From contig OY756963.1 of assembly GCA_963580455.1 (NCBI GenBank), positions 20,789,555 through 20,853,554 on the forward strand: a stretch of 64,000 bases of DNA, read 5' to 3'. Shown piece by piece: positions 1-10,305 of the stretch (position 1 is its first letter; each line of letters opens with the position of its first letter). The DNA is from Euonymus europaeus (taxonomy: Eukaryota; Streptophyta; Magnoliopsida; Celastrales; Celastraceae). A program made the position numbers and the translations under genes. Below the pieces are notes generated by a model, which did not search any database, had not been told where the DNA came from, and worked only from the letters and a program-made list of their open reading frames with translations.

Positions 1-959
1 TGACACTTGATTCTGCTTCTGGGTATTCCCTGTATGATCCTCATGTGCCAGAATCAGATCAACATTTACAAAAACTAGCTCACACACACAAGTTCAGGTG
101 CCTTGAAAAGGCAGCTTTGATCAGAGACCCAAGCGAATTGGACGACCAAGGCAAGCCAAAGAATAATTGGAGGCTGTGTAGTGTGCAACAAGTGGAAAAA
201 CTGAAGCTGGTGATCGGATTATTGCCAGTTTGGTTTTCTGGAATTGGGTTTTTGATAGGCATGGATCAGATGGGCACATTCGGGGTTCTCCAAGCGATTC
301 AGATGAACAGATCAATTGGTTCCCATTTCACGGTTCCTCCAGGTTGGATGGGTATATCATCAATGATCACACTGTCAATCTGGATCTTCATATACGAGAG
401 GCTTTACATCCCTTGCTCGAAGAAATTCTCCAAAAAGGATCCGAGATTCACAATGAGACAGAGAATTAACACCGGCATTGTAATGGCGATTCTTTGCATG
501 ATTGTAGGTGCAATCGTTGAGAAGAAGCGTCGAGAAACAGCTTTGGCAAACAAGTCCTACGAGTCACCTCTAAGTGTTGCGTATCTCTTGCCCCAGTACG
601 CCTTATCAGGCTTGATCGAAGCCTTTGCTGCAGTTGCATTGCTTGAATTCTTCACCACACAATTGCCAGAGAGCATGAGGACCTTTGCCGGGGCGATATT
701 CTTTCTCAGCTTGTCCTTTGCGAGCTACCTGAACTCGGCTCTTGTCAATGTCATTCACAAAGTGACCGGAAAGAATGGCAAAACACTGTGGGTGGGTGGT
801 CGGGACCTCAATCAGGATAGGCTTGAGAACTTCTTTTACATTATTGCTGGCATGCAAGCTATCAATTTTGTCTACTTCAATGTATTTGCATCTCGTTTTT
901 TGGTCACAAATCGATCAAAAGGCAACGAGGAAGGGATTGAGATGACTCAAGCAGTATGA
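1..959 (+). CDS. NRT1/PTR family (NPF, probably subfamily NPF2) transporter, 3' part of gene
   Basis: A membrane transporter of the proton-coupled NPF family (nitrate, peptide, hormone or glucosinolate substrates; substrate not readable here). The frame is open from base 3 to the TGA at 957-959 and gives 318 residues, roughly the C-terminal half of a typical protein of about 600; the start and earlier exons lie left of the window. Visible are the end of the long central cytosolic loop (FRCLEKAALIRD), the following helix with LLPVWFSGIGFLIGMDQMGT, and further hydrophobic segments up to a polar tail ending EMTQAV. The loop-helix junction and the VGGRDLNQDRLENFF segment are typical of NPF. Assignment to NPF2 is by overall resemblance only. 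No frame break is seen. Confidence 0.9.
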   Translation, partial: TLDSASGYSLYDPHVPESDQHLQKLAHTHKFRCLEKAALIRDPSELDDQGKPKNNWRLCSVQQVEKLKLVIGLLPVWFSGIGFLIGMDQMGTFGVLQAIQMNRSIGSHFTVPPGWMGISSMITLSIWIFIYERLYIPCSKKFSKKDPRFTMRQRINTGIVMAILCMIVGAIVEKKRRETALANKSYESPLSVAYLLPQYALSGLIEAFAAVALLEFFTTQLPESMRTFAGAIFFLSLSFASYLNSALVNVIHKVTGKNGKTLWVGGRDLNQDRLENFFYIIAGMQAINFVYFNVFASRFLVTNRSKGNEEGIEMTQAV

Positions 960-1499
960 TATTTCCACTATTAGTCAGCTTAGTGAGATTATAGATTTAT
1001 AGCGGCGTGCTTCTGCTTTCGCTACTTCTCTGTTATGTTTAGTTCTTTTAACTCCTCGTTTGAGCATAGAACTCCAGTGCACATTAGTAAGGCCTTTTCT
1101 TTTTATATATAAAAAACTCCAGTGCACGTATAAAAAAGAGAAAATGATAGTCATCATACATATGATTTAAGCTATTTTTTAAAAAAAAAAATCAAAAATT
1201 ATGTAATTTTTTTTTAAGACTTAATTTTTTTTGAAAAAATTGTAATGTTCTCTCTCAGTCACTCACTCCCTCTCTCTCATTTATTCACACATAAAATTGG
1301 TCATGAGAATTCATTGGTCATTTTGACCGGAAAATGACTGGTTTAAATATATGCGCGATGCGACTCACCTCACCGAGTAGAAGTGTAGAACAATGGTGGC
1401 GATACATGGATGAGTCCCCAAAGCTGACTGGATTTGTCGCTTTTCTCTCATGTGGGCCGCCATCTTTCGAGTAATTTTTTGATGACTTAGATGGTTGTT

Positions 1500-1556
<57 letters not shown>

Positions 1557-2256
1557 ACTCCTACAGTGAGTATATATACATATAAAAATTATACATATAG
1601 ATCCAAAATTGAATTCAAAGAAAAAAACGGAATTAATAAAAGTAGGGGTGGTAAAATTTGGGTCTGAATCGGATAACATAGATTGTTTAGTGCTTACAAG
1701 ATCTTTTCATGTGCAAATCTTGATTAATTTGTATTTTCGAACATATTTAATTAACAATACCCAAGTTAATTTAAATATAAACAAGGAAATCGAATAATAA
1801 TCAAATCTAAGTTAGGGTCCGAAAAATTAAATCGAATAAGATTTTTTATTTGGACTCGAACCCAATTTTCAATCAGATAAATTTTTATGTATTTAGACCT
1901 AAATTTTAAATATAAAATTTATATTCAAACTTAATTTAATTATTGAATAAATCTATCACCAGGTTGGGATATAATTTTACCGCACCTGAATAAACGCAGA
2001 AAATTGAAGAATTGAGGCCCGGAAGGGGCAAAAGCCCATTTTCATTATGCCACGTGGAACTTAGGTGTCTGCTCAACGTGTACCTTGGAAAGTATTGCTC
2101 TGTCAAAAATGGCAAGGCATAACGGCTATATCACTTAATTCCCGCCCTCTCTATGCATAAACACAACACACATTCTTTTTCCCTTCCCTGCCCAACAACG
2201 CAAAATCTATCTCCGTATCCTGCTCAACCTTTCTCAATCGACATTAATTATCAATC
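960..2256. other. Intergenic: NPF 3' flank and MIZ1-like promoter
   Basis: No gene seen. AT-rich sequence with a long AT microsatellite, then about 250 bases of less AT-rich DNA just before the MIZ1-like start. A weak TATA-like TGCATAAA lies at 2153-2160. Short frames on both strands have no family resemblance. Confidence 0.6.
1505..1554. repeat. (AT)n microsatellite, about 25 units
   Basis: An uninterrupted AT dinucleotide run of about 50 bases, likely length-variable between individuals. Confidence 0.97.
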
Positions 2257-2985
2257 ATGACCAAGATCGACGCCCTCCGACGATTCATTCTCCCCTGCAT
2301 CTTCTGCTCCACTGCCGCCACCGCTACCACCACCAGGCCAACCACCACTACCAAGAAACGCCTCAGCACCTCCCTCCGCGATGACCTCCCCGAAGAGAAA
2401 GAACTCGGCTCCCAAGAACCCCTGAACCCAAACGAGGATCCTGATTCTCCAAACTCCACAGTTGCCACCTTAACGGCACCTCCCCGCCCCTCCAAGACCA
2501 TGGTCATCTGCACCATCTTCGGGACAAGGAAGGGCCACGTATGGTTCTGCGTTCAACACGATCGTCTCTCCTCAAAACCTACTCTTCTTCTTGAACTTTC
2601 AGTCCCTACTCATCAATTTGTTCAAGAAATGCGGTGCGGGCTTGTCCGGGTGGCACTAGAATCCGACCGACCCGAATTCATTTCACGCCCTCTCCGCTCT
2701 GTCCCTGTTTGGACCCTGTGCTGTAACGGAAAAAGGGTCGGGTTTGCTGTGAGAAGGAGGGCAAGCGAGCAGAACCGCCTGATGTTGAAGACCATGCAGA
2801 GCATGACGGTCGGTGCGGGTGTTATACCAGCCGGGTTCGGGTCTTCGGGAACAGAGGAGATCATGTACATGCGGGCTAATTATGAGCACGTGGTGGGTAG
2901 TGCTGATTCGGAGTCGTTTCACTTGATTAACCCGGACGAGTGCTCTGGTCAAGAACTCAGCGTGTTCTTGATGAGGTCCAGGTAA
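2257..2985 (+). CDS. MIZU-KUSSEI 1-like protein (DUF617 / MIZ1 domain)
   Basis: A single-exon gene of 242 residues. The founding member, Arabidopsis MIZ1, is needed for root hydrotropism; other members have largely unknown roles. Residues 1-80 are a low-complexity Thr/Ser/Pro-rich leader. From residue 81 to the end is the complete DUF617 domain: VICTIFGTRKGHVWFCVQHD, LLLELSVPTHQFVQEM, GLVRVALE, the CCNGKRVGFAVRR block, then YMRANYEHVVGSADSESFHL and the family-typical end LSVFLMRSR. Family genes are usually intronless and of similar length. The start is the first ATG after a pyrimidine-rich leader and gives the expected N-terminal length. The molecular function of the domain is not established. 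Confidence 0.93.
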   Translation: MTKIDALRRFILPCIFCSTAATATTTRPTTTTKKRLSTSLRDDLPEEKELGSQEPLNPNEDPDSPNSTVATLTAPPRPSKTMVICTIFGTRKGHVWFCVQHDRLSSKPTLLLELSVPTHQFVQEMRCGLVRVALESDRPEFISRPLRSVPVWTLCCNGKRVGFAVRRRASEQNRLMLKTMQSMTVGAGVIPAGFGSSGTEEIMYMRANYEHVVGSADSESFHLINPDECSGQELSVFLMRSR

Positions 2986-4743
2986 TCTTGTAATGGATTT
3001 CTGTTTGGATGACCAGAAAATGGTAGTTTTCTGGGATTTCTTTTGTGGAGGAGGATTGAAAACTATGCGTTTTCCTGTTTATGGGTGGATTCTTTATCAA
3101 GAATGTTGAGGAAGAGTAGATATTGGTAGAGAAAACTTGACGTATTGTTCTCTCTGATTTGAAAATTATTGGGTGACTTTTTGTTTAGAGGATGGGATTT
3201 TGTTCAATACTGTGGCTTCGCGGGTAATTATGTAATTTTTTAGGTTGATTTTTTCTTGTTCCTCCTTTTTTCTTTTCACTTCAAAAGGTATAAATAAAAT
3301 TTGTCTGTCATGTTACTTTAGCTCAAAAATGAATGAAAATCCATGAAACTCTCTGAGTTCTATTTGCACAGTCTATTAACATTCAGCTTTCTTTATTTCT
3401 GGGTCTGTTATTGCCAATAAAATCCTTGTAACAAGTAAGATAGAAAAAGTTTGGCACTTGGGCTTGACAAAAGACTATACTTTCAACCGCTTTTGGGTTT
3501 TATTTTTTCAGTATTGGAGAATTTTTAGAATGTGAAGCATGAGAGTTCTATTTTTAGAATGTGAAGCATGAGATTCTTAGTTGATATCTTGGTTTGGTTC
3601 CTTATTAAATATTAGACCAATGAGTAGCAAGTAAGCTCTACTAGTGTTAAAAAAAACTGAACAAGTGGTTTCCAAACAATTTTCATTGTAGAGTTCATTT
3701 CTGTTAGCCTGTTACATTTTTAAGTGGACCAAAATCAAAGTGAGCGGACATTTTTCCTTAAAATAATGTCTTGCTAAAAGTACATATTAAGCTAGCTTAA
3801 TGCAATCCGAGGAATTTGGATATGTATCATGGCATGTGGGGCATGGATAATCTATATTTATACTGATGTGATATCTTGTGACTTTTTACATAGCAATCCA
3901 TGAGATTGCTTGTTTTCCATTGTTTAACTTCCCCTGCAACTTTATTGAGTGACTAAAAAGGTTCTAGCCCCGCTAAAGGAAGAAAGTTTAAGACCTCTCT
4001 TGCATAATAGATTAATAGCTGATGAACGTGGGTGGAGTTCATAAGCCGAATGTGGTAATATCATAAAATACTTTGTACTATACGGAGTGCGTCTTCAAGG
4101 TAATATATAACTTCAGACTTGCTGCACAGAAAGTCGATGAAGCATATATGTAGGCCAGATTGCATTGTGTGGTTGGCAAGGACTTTGGATCTTACATTTC
4201 ACATTAACTTATTTGGAAGTTTCATTTTCTTCCGTGTCTTAATAATCAGGCCTTGATCCTCATGGATGGCAAAACTACTCCATGGAAAGGCTGTTGGAGT
4301 GTTGCAGAAGGGAGCCTAGAGAAGTGAATCTTGCAAGTATTCATATATATAGATATATCATTTACTTATCTTACTAACAACCTTAGTCTGCTAAGTTCAA
4401 GAGAGAACACCTTGGTGTATCTGAGAATGAAACAAAGAAGCTCCCTGCATTTGGTGGTCTATACATGATATTTGAGACATCTAACCCCTTCAGTAGTCAA
4501 CGTGAGGGGAATCTATATTTGATATATACAAACCTCATGTTTTGGAAAAGGGTTTTGTCGACACAATTGTGAAGCCAATTCTCTTCTTTGGATGGTATAT
4601 TCTGTGAAATTTATGATTTTGAAGACTTTTTGAGGACTAAAGTAATCCAAAAAAAGGTACCTGAAGCAAGAAAGTGAAATGTTGTATCCTGCAGTCTAGC
4701 AGCCGTAGTCGTGTTTGCTTCGTTAGGGTTGATCAACTGGTAC
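2986..4743. other. Intergenic, 3' flank of MIZ1-like gene
   Basis: No gene is supported. A tandemly repeated phrase around 3531-3570 (TTTTTAGAATGTGAAGCATG appears twice) is the only obvious structure. A 61-codon open stretch without ATG at 4387-4569 is described under findings. Confidence 0.5.
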
Positions 4744-4866
4744 TCTTGCACTGCCAGAAAGGACTAGGTAATCTGCATCTCAAGGCCTAGATGCAGCAAG
4801 CATATACATGTGTATAGTACTCTGGATCTCAGGACGCAGATTACCCAATCCTCACCCAGTACCGGC
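4744..4866 (-). ncRNA. MIR2111: MIR2111-like microRNA precursor, diverged copy
   Basis: An imperfect hairpin whose arms are 4767-4787 and 4823-4843. On the minus strand the 5' arm (4843 down to 4823) reads TAATCTGCGTCCTGAGATCC then A, four substitutions from the mature miR2111 I remember. The minus 3' arm contains GATGCAGATTACC, as in miR2111*. The flank on this strand, CCTTTCTGGCAGTGCA, also lies beside the 3' arm of the second copy at 6.7 kb, so this copy is inverted relative to it. Folding the minus strand leaves more G-U pairs and fewer mismatches than the plus strand, which supports the minus orientation. The stem is weaker than in the other copy, so it may be decaying or a variant. In Arabidopsis and legumes miR2111 is a phosphate/nitrogen-related mobile microRNA that targets Kelch-repeat F-box transcripts. 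Confidence 0.68.
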
Positions 4867-6645
4867 TTTACAATAGAGATGAAAAATCATATAGCGATAG
4901 ATTATTAGGGTCTTCAACTTTATGCACATGGATGCATGCAGATGTTAGGAATTTATACTGGTTCTTAAAGGTGACATGATTTATTCTCAGAAGTAGCAAA
5001 GTTATTATTACAGGATGCATATAGATGCTTAGACTGTGACTGCTTTTTTGTAGAAAACTCCAGATCTTTCCCTTCCAAGCTCTATCATAAATGATGTTTT
5101 CGAAATTATTGATTAACTGTATTGAAATACCCATGTCATCAAACTGGCAACACAAACTAGTCACAATGACCACTGAATTGTGCTTGAAGCCACGAATGTT
5201 ATCTGAATTGTGCTTGAAGACACGAATGTTATCGAAGAATAAACTTTATCGATGTGTCGTCTCGTGTGGATTCTATAGCTTTCCCTTTCTCTCATTGATA
5301 AATCGCTGAAAAGGAAAGGGGTGTCAAGTATACATGTTACATCTGGTTTGCTGATGCCATTGGCTTTTCTGCGGTGAGCATATTCTATTTTCTTGGCCAC
5401 CTTCAGTTGCAGGGCATGTGAAGAAATTTGTTAATAATCTTGAACACCTGGATGGGTGAATTTCTATTTCTTTAAAAATTCCTCATTAGCATCTCAGCAT
5501 GTATCTTTTCCAAATCAGTTCTTGAACCTGTAAACAGCTGAAACCAAGTTCTGAATTCACTAACCGAGGAATTGAATGCACAGATTTCATTAGATGCAAC
5601 CAAAAATGGCATGCATTTGTGCTGCTAATTTAGCCAGTTGAAATGAGTTCGCTATCAGATATGTTTTGGGAAAATGAGACGGGACATGTTTTCGATTTGA
5701 GCTAGCCTTATGTGAGCGGATGGCATGATTTTTTTATTCTCATTCCAAAGTGATGAAGAGAAGTTATTCTCACTCCAAATTTTTTCCTCATTTCCAAAAA
5801 TAGTGGCAAAATTGTTGAATTTATGTGATTATTTGAGGAGGCCATCCCTACTAGCATTTAGATGTGACACTTATATTTTCTTGTCAATTAAATACTACTA
5901 GTGAGACAGCGCTATATAATCCGTACTAGCTAGGAATATAGGCCTGTAGGGTTACCATCGACTCTGATACCACTTGTTGGGGAGATATGTGCGCGCGGAA
6001 AGTTTAGGCACACATGTGGACTTACGTGACTAACATACATGTTTGAAACTCATTTAAATTTAAAACTTAATTTTTTTTTATCTTCAGACTCATTCGAGTA
6101 TATATATTAACCACTCAACTTTCTTATACTTATTCGATGAATAACTCCAATCACTTGTGAATTTCAAAACAACAAACTTGTTATTAGAGCTTTTACTTGG
6201 GTGTTTCCAATAGCATCTCAAGAGTAATTTGGAAAGCATATATATGATTTATGACTAGGAAAAAGAAAATTAAAGATATCTGGTCCTGTTAAAAAAAGCA
6301 GTCAAGATCAGAAACATAATTGCCTACTGAAAGTGACAAGGTGCCCAGGCCATCATTGGTTTGCAAAGAACACAATAAAAGGTGATTCCAATTTTAGAGC
6401 ACCTTATCATTCACTTTATTCTACATGCATATCAGTAATTAGTAATTACACCCCTTAGCTTCTTTAGGGAATAGATCTTGTCACCTTTAGTAACCACTTT
6501 AAATTCCTCCTCCTCATCATGCACTTCTGATCATGCAAATATATATGTGCATATATCAGCCAACCTCTTCTGCCTTCCGGTGTTCCTACATCAAATTAAT
6601 TAATCTTCTAGTTAACCAACCATTTTCTCTCTGCTTTATTCGATA
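4867..6645. other. Region between the two MIR2111-type hairpins
   Basis: About 1.8 kb between divergently oriented hairpins, so it should hold the upstream regions of both. A TATATATG at 6539-6546 is suitably placed for the plus-strand copy. The motif GAATTGTGCTTGAAG.CACGAATGTTATC is repeated in tandem near 5172-5233. No protein gene is supported. Confidence 0.5.
5378..5385. promoter_or_regulatory. P1BS-like PHR1 site (GNATATNC)
   Basis: GCATATTC fits the palindromic PHR1-binding consensus that marks phosphate-starvation genes, and lies between the two MIR2111-type hairpins. One such site in 1.8 kb is not statistically surprising, so this is only suggestive. Confidence 0.25.
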
Positions 6646-6766
6646 ATGGTGCTGGTAGAGGAGTGGGTAATCTGCATCCTGAGGTCTAGAGGACTGTATA
6701 TCTGAGGGTTGCATCTAGTCCTTGGGATGCAGATTACCTTGTCCTTTCTGGCAGTGCACAAAGAGT
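6646..6766 (+). ncRNA. MIR2111: MIR2111 microRNA precursor
   Basis: A strong hairpin on the plus strand. The 5' arm at 6668-6688 reads TAATCTGCATCCTGAGGTCT then A, which differs from the canonical miR2111 I remember only by C for T near the 3' end. The 3' arm at 6718-6738 reads GTCCTTGGGATGCAGATTAC then C, matching the miR2111* strand. The duplex has one mismatch and two G-U pairs over 24 positions, and the lower stem continues into GTGCTGG / CTGGCAGTGCAC. A loop of about 29 bases separates the arms. Known role: miR2111 responds to phosphate or nitrogen status, moves from shoot to root, and silences a Kelch F-box gene (TML in legumes). No target gene is seen in this window. Confidence 0.9.
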
Positions 6767-8760
6767 TTATTATGCATAAGAGCAGACGCTTTGCTATTTT
6801 TGCTTCAGGTATGTTGTCTGTAGAATGTTCATTCTTAATTTTGCGCTCCAGAAGTCGTCAAAATCATCCATTCCAGCCAGCCAATATTCCATATATAGCT
6901 GCACAACTTGTTTAGTACAAGAAGTAGTATTGGATTCCGCTCAGACCAGCCCCAATTAAGTTAATTGCCTGTTATTTGGTGTCTTAAAATAGCAAATTCA
7001 CTTCAAACCAACCACCATGTGGCTGCTTTGAGCTACAAAATAATCAGATGAAGTACGATATTCGATTGATCTTTCTGATGATGTAGACAGCAGAGAGATG
7101 AGCAATGGTAAGGACAGGGCTAAAAATTAATCTGCTAATTTGTTACTGATACAGCAGGTTTTAATTACTGTAAGGAAGATTCTTGCTAACCAATACATTA
7201 TTTTTCTCTCAACTAGAATGATTATTGTAGAATTCATGGTTCGTCACTTCTCTTGGCTAGCTTTCTGCATCACTCCCTCCTTCCTACAGCTTTTTTCTTT
7301 GCTTTCCATGAAGTTCTAGCCATCCTGGAAGATGAGAAACTCAATCATCTGTACACCGAAGAAAATGAGACTTCCTAATGGGTGTGTAACGCAAGACCCG
7401 AACCCCCTTGCGAACCACACAATGCCATGCTGGACCATAAGCTTCGTCAAATTTCTGTTCGACGAGCCTAAACTAATAAACTTTATCCGCTGAAGCAACT
7501 GTTGGATATTCGTTGTAATAAAAGCACATGATAAATGTGTAAACTCAAATCCTATTTTGAAATTTTATGAACTCAAAGTTGAATTTGGAAGACACCATTT
7601 TGGTGACACCCAATATTTTATGAGAGAGAATTATACTTAGACTTTAATTTGGGTTAAATCAAAACACCTATTGGGTGCGTCTCTTCAAATCAAAAACTGC
7701 AATTGAATTTTTAATGATCTTTTTACAAGGTGTAAAAGCTGTAGTCTTTAATATTAGTTACAAAATGTACAAATATTTATGGTTTTATGTCAATTAAATT
7801 TGTTTAATTTATTCTTTTTATAAGGGTGTAAGTCTTTTATACAGAAAATTTATTTTCAACTTTCCTCCTCTCCTTGTTCCCGCTTGCCTCCACTCTCGAG
7901 AGAAGTGTTTAGACTTTTGTTTCGTTGTTACAGTTTGGATTCGTGCTATCACACTGTATGACTGATAAACCTAAAAGATGATATTGCAATATAAGCGAGC
8001 ACATCATGCAAAAGCAAACAATAAATCACCCTAAGACTAGATATGTAAATTTTGCCTCGATTCTTCCTGTTCCAAGATTTTTTGAATATCCATTTCAATT
8101 TATATGTGTCTGTGTATTTTCTTAAATTATACACACATAAATTTTGCTAATTATGTGATTATTTAAGTCCCAAAAAAATCAGATCGTAAACTCCCCGATT
8201 TAAGAGCCACTCAGATCGTATATAGCTCCTCCTTGCGGCAGACAAAGTTAAGAAATGAAGAGAAAGTAGGGTTGTTGTTGCACAGTATGATTGCGATGTG
8301 GTCAGTGAAAAGTGAAGACACAAGCTTTATTTTAGCAGGCTTATTCTTTGGGGGCTAACTTTAAAAAATAAGGATATCTGATGAATAATGCTTTCTACAC
8401 GACAAATGAATTATTGTTGGGTCTAACTTTTCTGTGGACCACCAATAAATCCTTATGGTGATTTACTGTTGTGGGTCGATTCCGTACAAGAAATTTATCA
8501 TTTGCTTATTCGAGATGGGTGATTTGGGTACCCTCAAAAGGTAATTGTTGAGATTTCATATAAAAAATGCTAATATTTAGTTGAAGAACAAAAAAGAAAA
8601 TCCAAAATTGTTAGAAATTAGTATACGTGTCTAAGGTAACAAGCAATTGATTGACAATTGGATTCTTTCTGCTAATTTTGTCCAACAAAGAGGTTTTTGA
8701 ACTTTTCCATAAGAAAACAAATGTGAAGATATTTAAAACATTCACGACAACATGACCAAA
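6767..8760. other. Intergenic between MIR2111 and tRNA-Gly
   Basis: No gene seen. AT-rich sequence with short unconvincing frames. The minus frame at 8611-8832 runs through the tRNA and is a chance frame. Confidence 0.5.
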
Positions 8761-8831
8761 GCACCAGTGGTCTAGTGGTAGAATAGTACCCTGCCACGGT
8801 ACAGACCCGGGTTCGATTCCCGGCTGGTGCA
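8761..8831 (+). tRNA. tRNA-Gly (GCC anticodon)
   Basis: A complete 71-base cloverleaf without intron and without encoded CCA. The acceptor arms GCACCAG and CTGGTGC pair fully. The D region carries the A-box TGGTCTAGTGG, the anticodon loop CTGCCAC puts GCC at 8793-8795, and the T arm holds the B-box GGTTCGATTCC. It reads GGC/GGT codons in cytosolic translation. A T-run suitable for Pol III termination follows within about 10 bases (CATTTTTAATT). Confidence 0.97.
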
Positions 8832-9671
8832 TTCATTTTTAATTCGTCTTTTATTATTTATTTATTTTTTGCATTTTCAGAGAGAGCATACTTTTTTATT
8901 CAAATGCATCTCTTCTGTGGAGTATTTCCACGACATTATGTCCTTAGACCTCGATTGTTTCCCATACCAAGACCATCCGATATATATATAAATACAAGCT
9001 GGTGGCAAATGAATTATGGACTATTTGGATGATTACCTATTCGAAGTAGAAGGTGCTCTGATAGGATCTACACGAGCAGAAAAAAAGATTGCAGTCAATT
9101 TGATAATCATCGAGTGACATTGCTTCTTCCTTCATAACCAAAGAATATTTATATGTGATGTAAAATTGATCTTGTTCTATCTATAATGAGAGGTTTCTTA
9201 CCAAAATACAGTCAGTGAGATGAGAAACATTTTCCTTGAACAATCACAAATTTGGGCTCTTCAAATATGAAGATATTTTGGGCTTCATATAGCACTCTTT
9301 GGGCTTTTATTTGTTTTTTATCAAAAGGCCCAATGAATTGAAATTTCCTTAATGGGCCGGGTCAACTTCTCTCTACTCTCTAGCTGGCTAGGGCTCAATG
9401 GTTGCGGCCTTTTCTGCATTCATATTCTCGGCGTTCTGCCGCAGACGCATCTAGTGATTACCTTGCAAGGCGAGAACAAAGTGTGCCTCTTGAAATGAGT
9501 GTGTGCTTGTCCACTTCGTCTGCCAAATTATTGATCCCTTCTTTGGGGGTCATACGCTATCTATCTCACCACCCATTAAAATAAAAACAATTATGAATGT
9601 CAATAAAAACAATAACCCATAAAACTATCTATGCAACTCGAAGCATGACAGCTATACAGTCGTTGGAACTT
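8832..9671. other. Intergenic with an orphan promoter-like segment
   Basis: No full gene is seen. Near 9.3-9.4 kb two site II-type elements precede an ATG at 9398, which opens a frame of only 18 codons. The frame from 9402 (second residue on: RPFLHSYSRRSAADASSDY) has the Arg/Ser-rich look of a mitochondrial presequence. This may be the 5' remnant of a lost gene. Confidence 0.4.
9327..9358. promoter_or_regulatory. Paired site II (TGGGCC/GGCCCA) elements
   Basis: GGCCCA at 9327-9332 and TGGGCC at 9353-9358 lie 26 bases apart, the arrangement common in promoters of plant housekeeping and mitochondrial-protein genes. The only following frames are short. Confidence 0.4.
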
Positions 9672-10305
9672 GGGAGTGGTTGGACAAGTTATTAAAAAAA
9701 AGATAACCGTTATTGTCACCCCATTTTTATATCCCTCCCAAAAAAAAAAAAAAAAACATTGTTTTGCTTCACCCCTCACTCTCTCTCTTGCTAGTTGCTG
9801 TCATCGGATCTTTACCATCCGGCCTCCGTTTGAGGCCAGCCACTTACCAAATCGAAGCCCTAGACGATATCGGCAAAGCCCAGGCAACCACCATCTTTGA
9901 TGGTGGACAAATCGGTCAGGGTTTTCACCGAAAGTTTTGGTTTTCGCATATTTGGAGCTTCGATCCGGCCAACTGCAGCCTCCATTTGAGACAAGCCACC
10001 TACCAAAATGAAGCCCTCGACGATGCCGACAAAGCTCAGGCAACCACCGGTTGATGCGAGCCACCTACCAAATCAAAGCCCTCGATGATGCCAACAAAAC
10101 TCAGGCAACCACGACCTCAGACGGTGGACGGATCGACCGAAATCTTTATCGGAAGTTTCGATTTTTTTGCATATTTGGGGTGTGACCGGATATTTCTTGA
10201 AATCTAAAAGAATGATGTGTTATAAGATTTTTTGTTATTTTTACTGAGGGTTTTCTGAAAATGGAGTGACATTAGGAAAAAGTGGGGTGTCAATAGCACT
10301 CACCA
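9672..10305. mobile_element. Probable non-autonomous TIR element with GC-rich tandem-repeat core
   Basis: The left end carries ATTGTCACCCCATTTTT (from about 9713) and the right end, on the other strand, ATTGACACCCCACTTTTT (from about 10292), so the ends form an imperfect terminal inverted repeat. The inside is much richer in GC than its surroundings and holds three imperfect copies of a block of about 54 bases. No transposase frame is present. The element resembles a Mutator-like non-autonomous unit, but the exact ends and target-site duplication could not be fixed. Confidence 0.45.
9839..10113. repeat. Three imperfect copies of a GC-rich block
   Basis: The phrase GCCACCTACCAAATCGAAGC (with variants) followed by CTCGACGATGCCGACAAAGC and CAGGCAACCAC occurs near 9839-9892, 9994-10048 and 10059-10113. 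The spacing differs, 155 then 65 bases, so it is not a simple tandem array. Confidence 0.75.

Noticed and set aside
1365..1679. 104-residue minus-strand frame with an Ile-Tyr run
   Set aside because: It is the translation of the AT microsatellite.
8611..8832. 73-residue minus-strand frame
   Set aside because: It begins inside the tRNA-Gly gene on the opposite strand; a chance frame.
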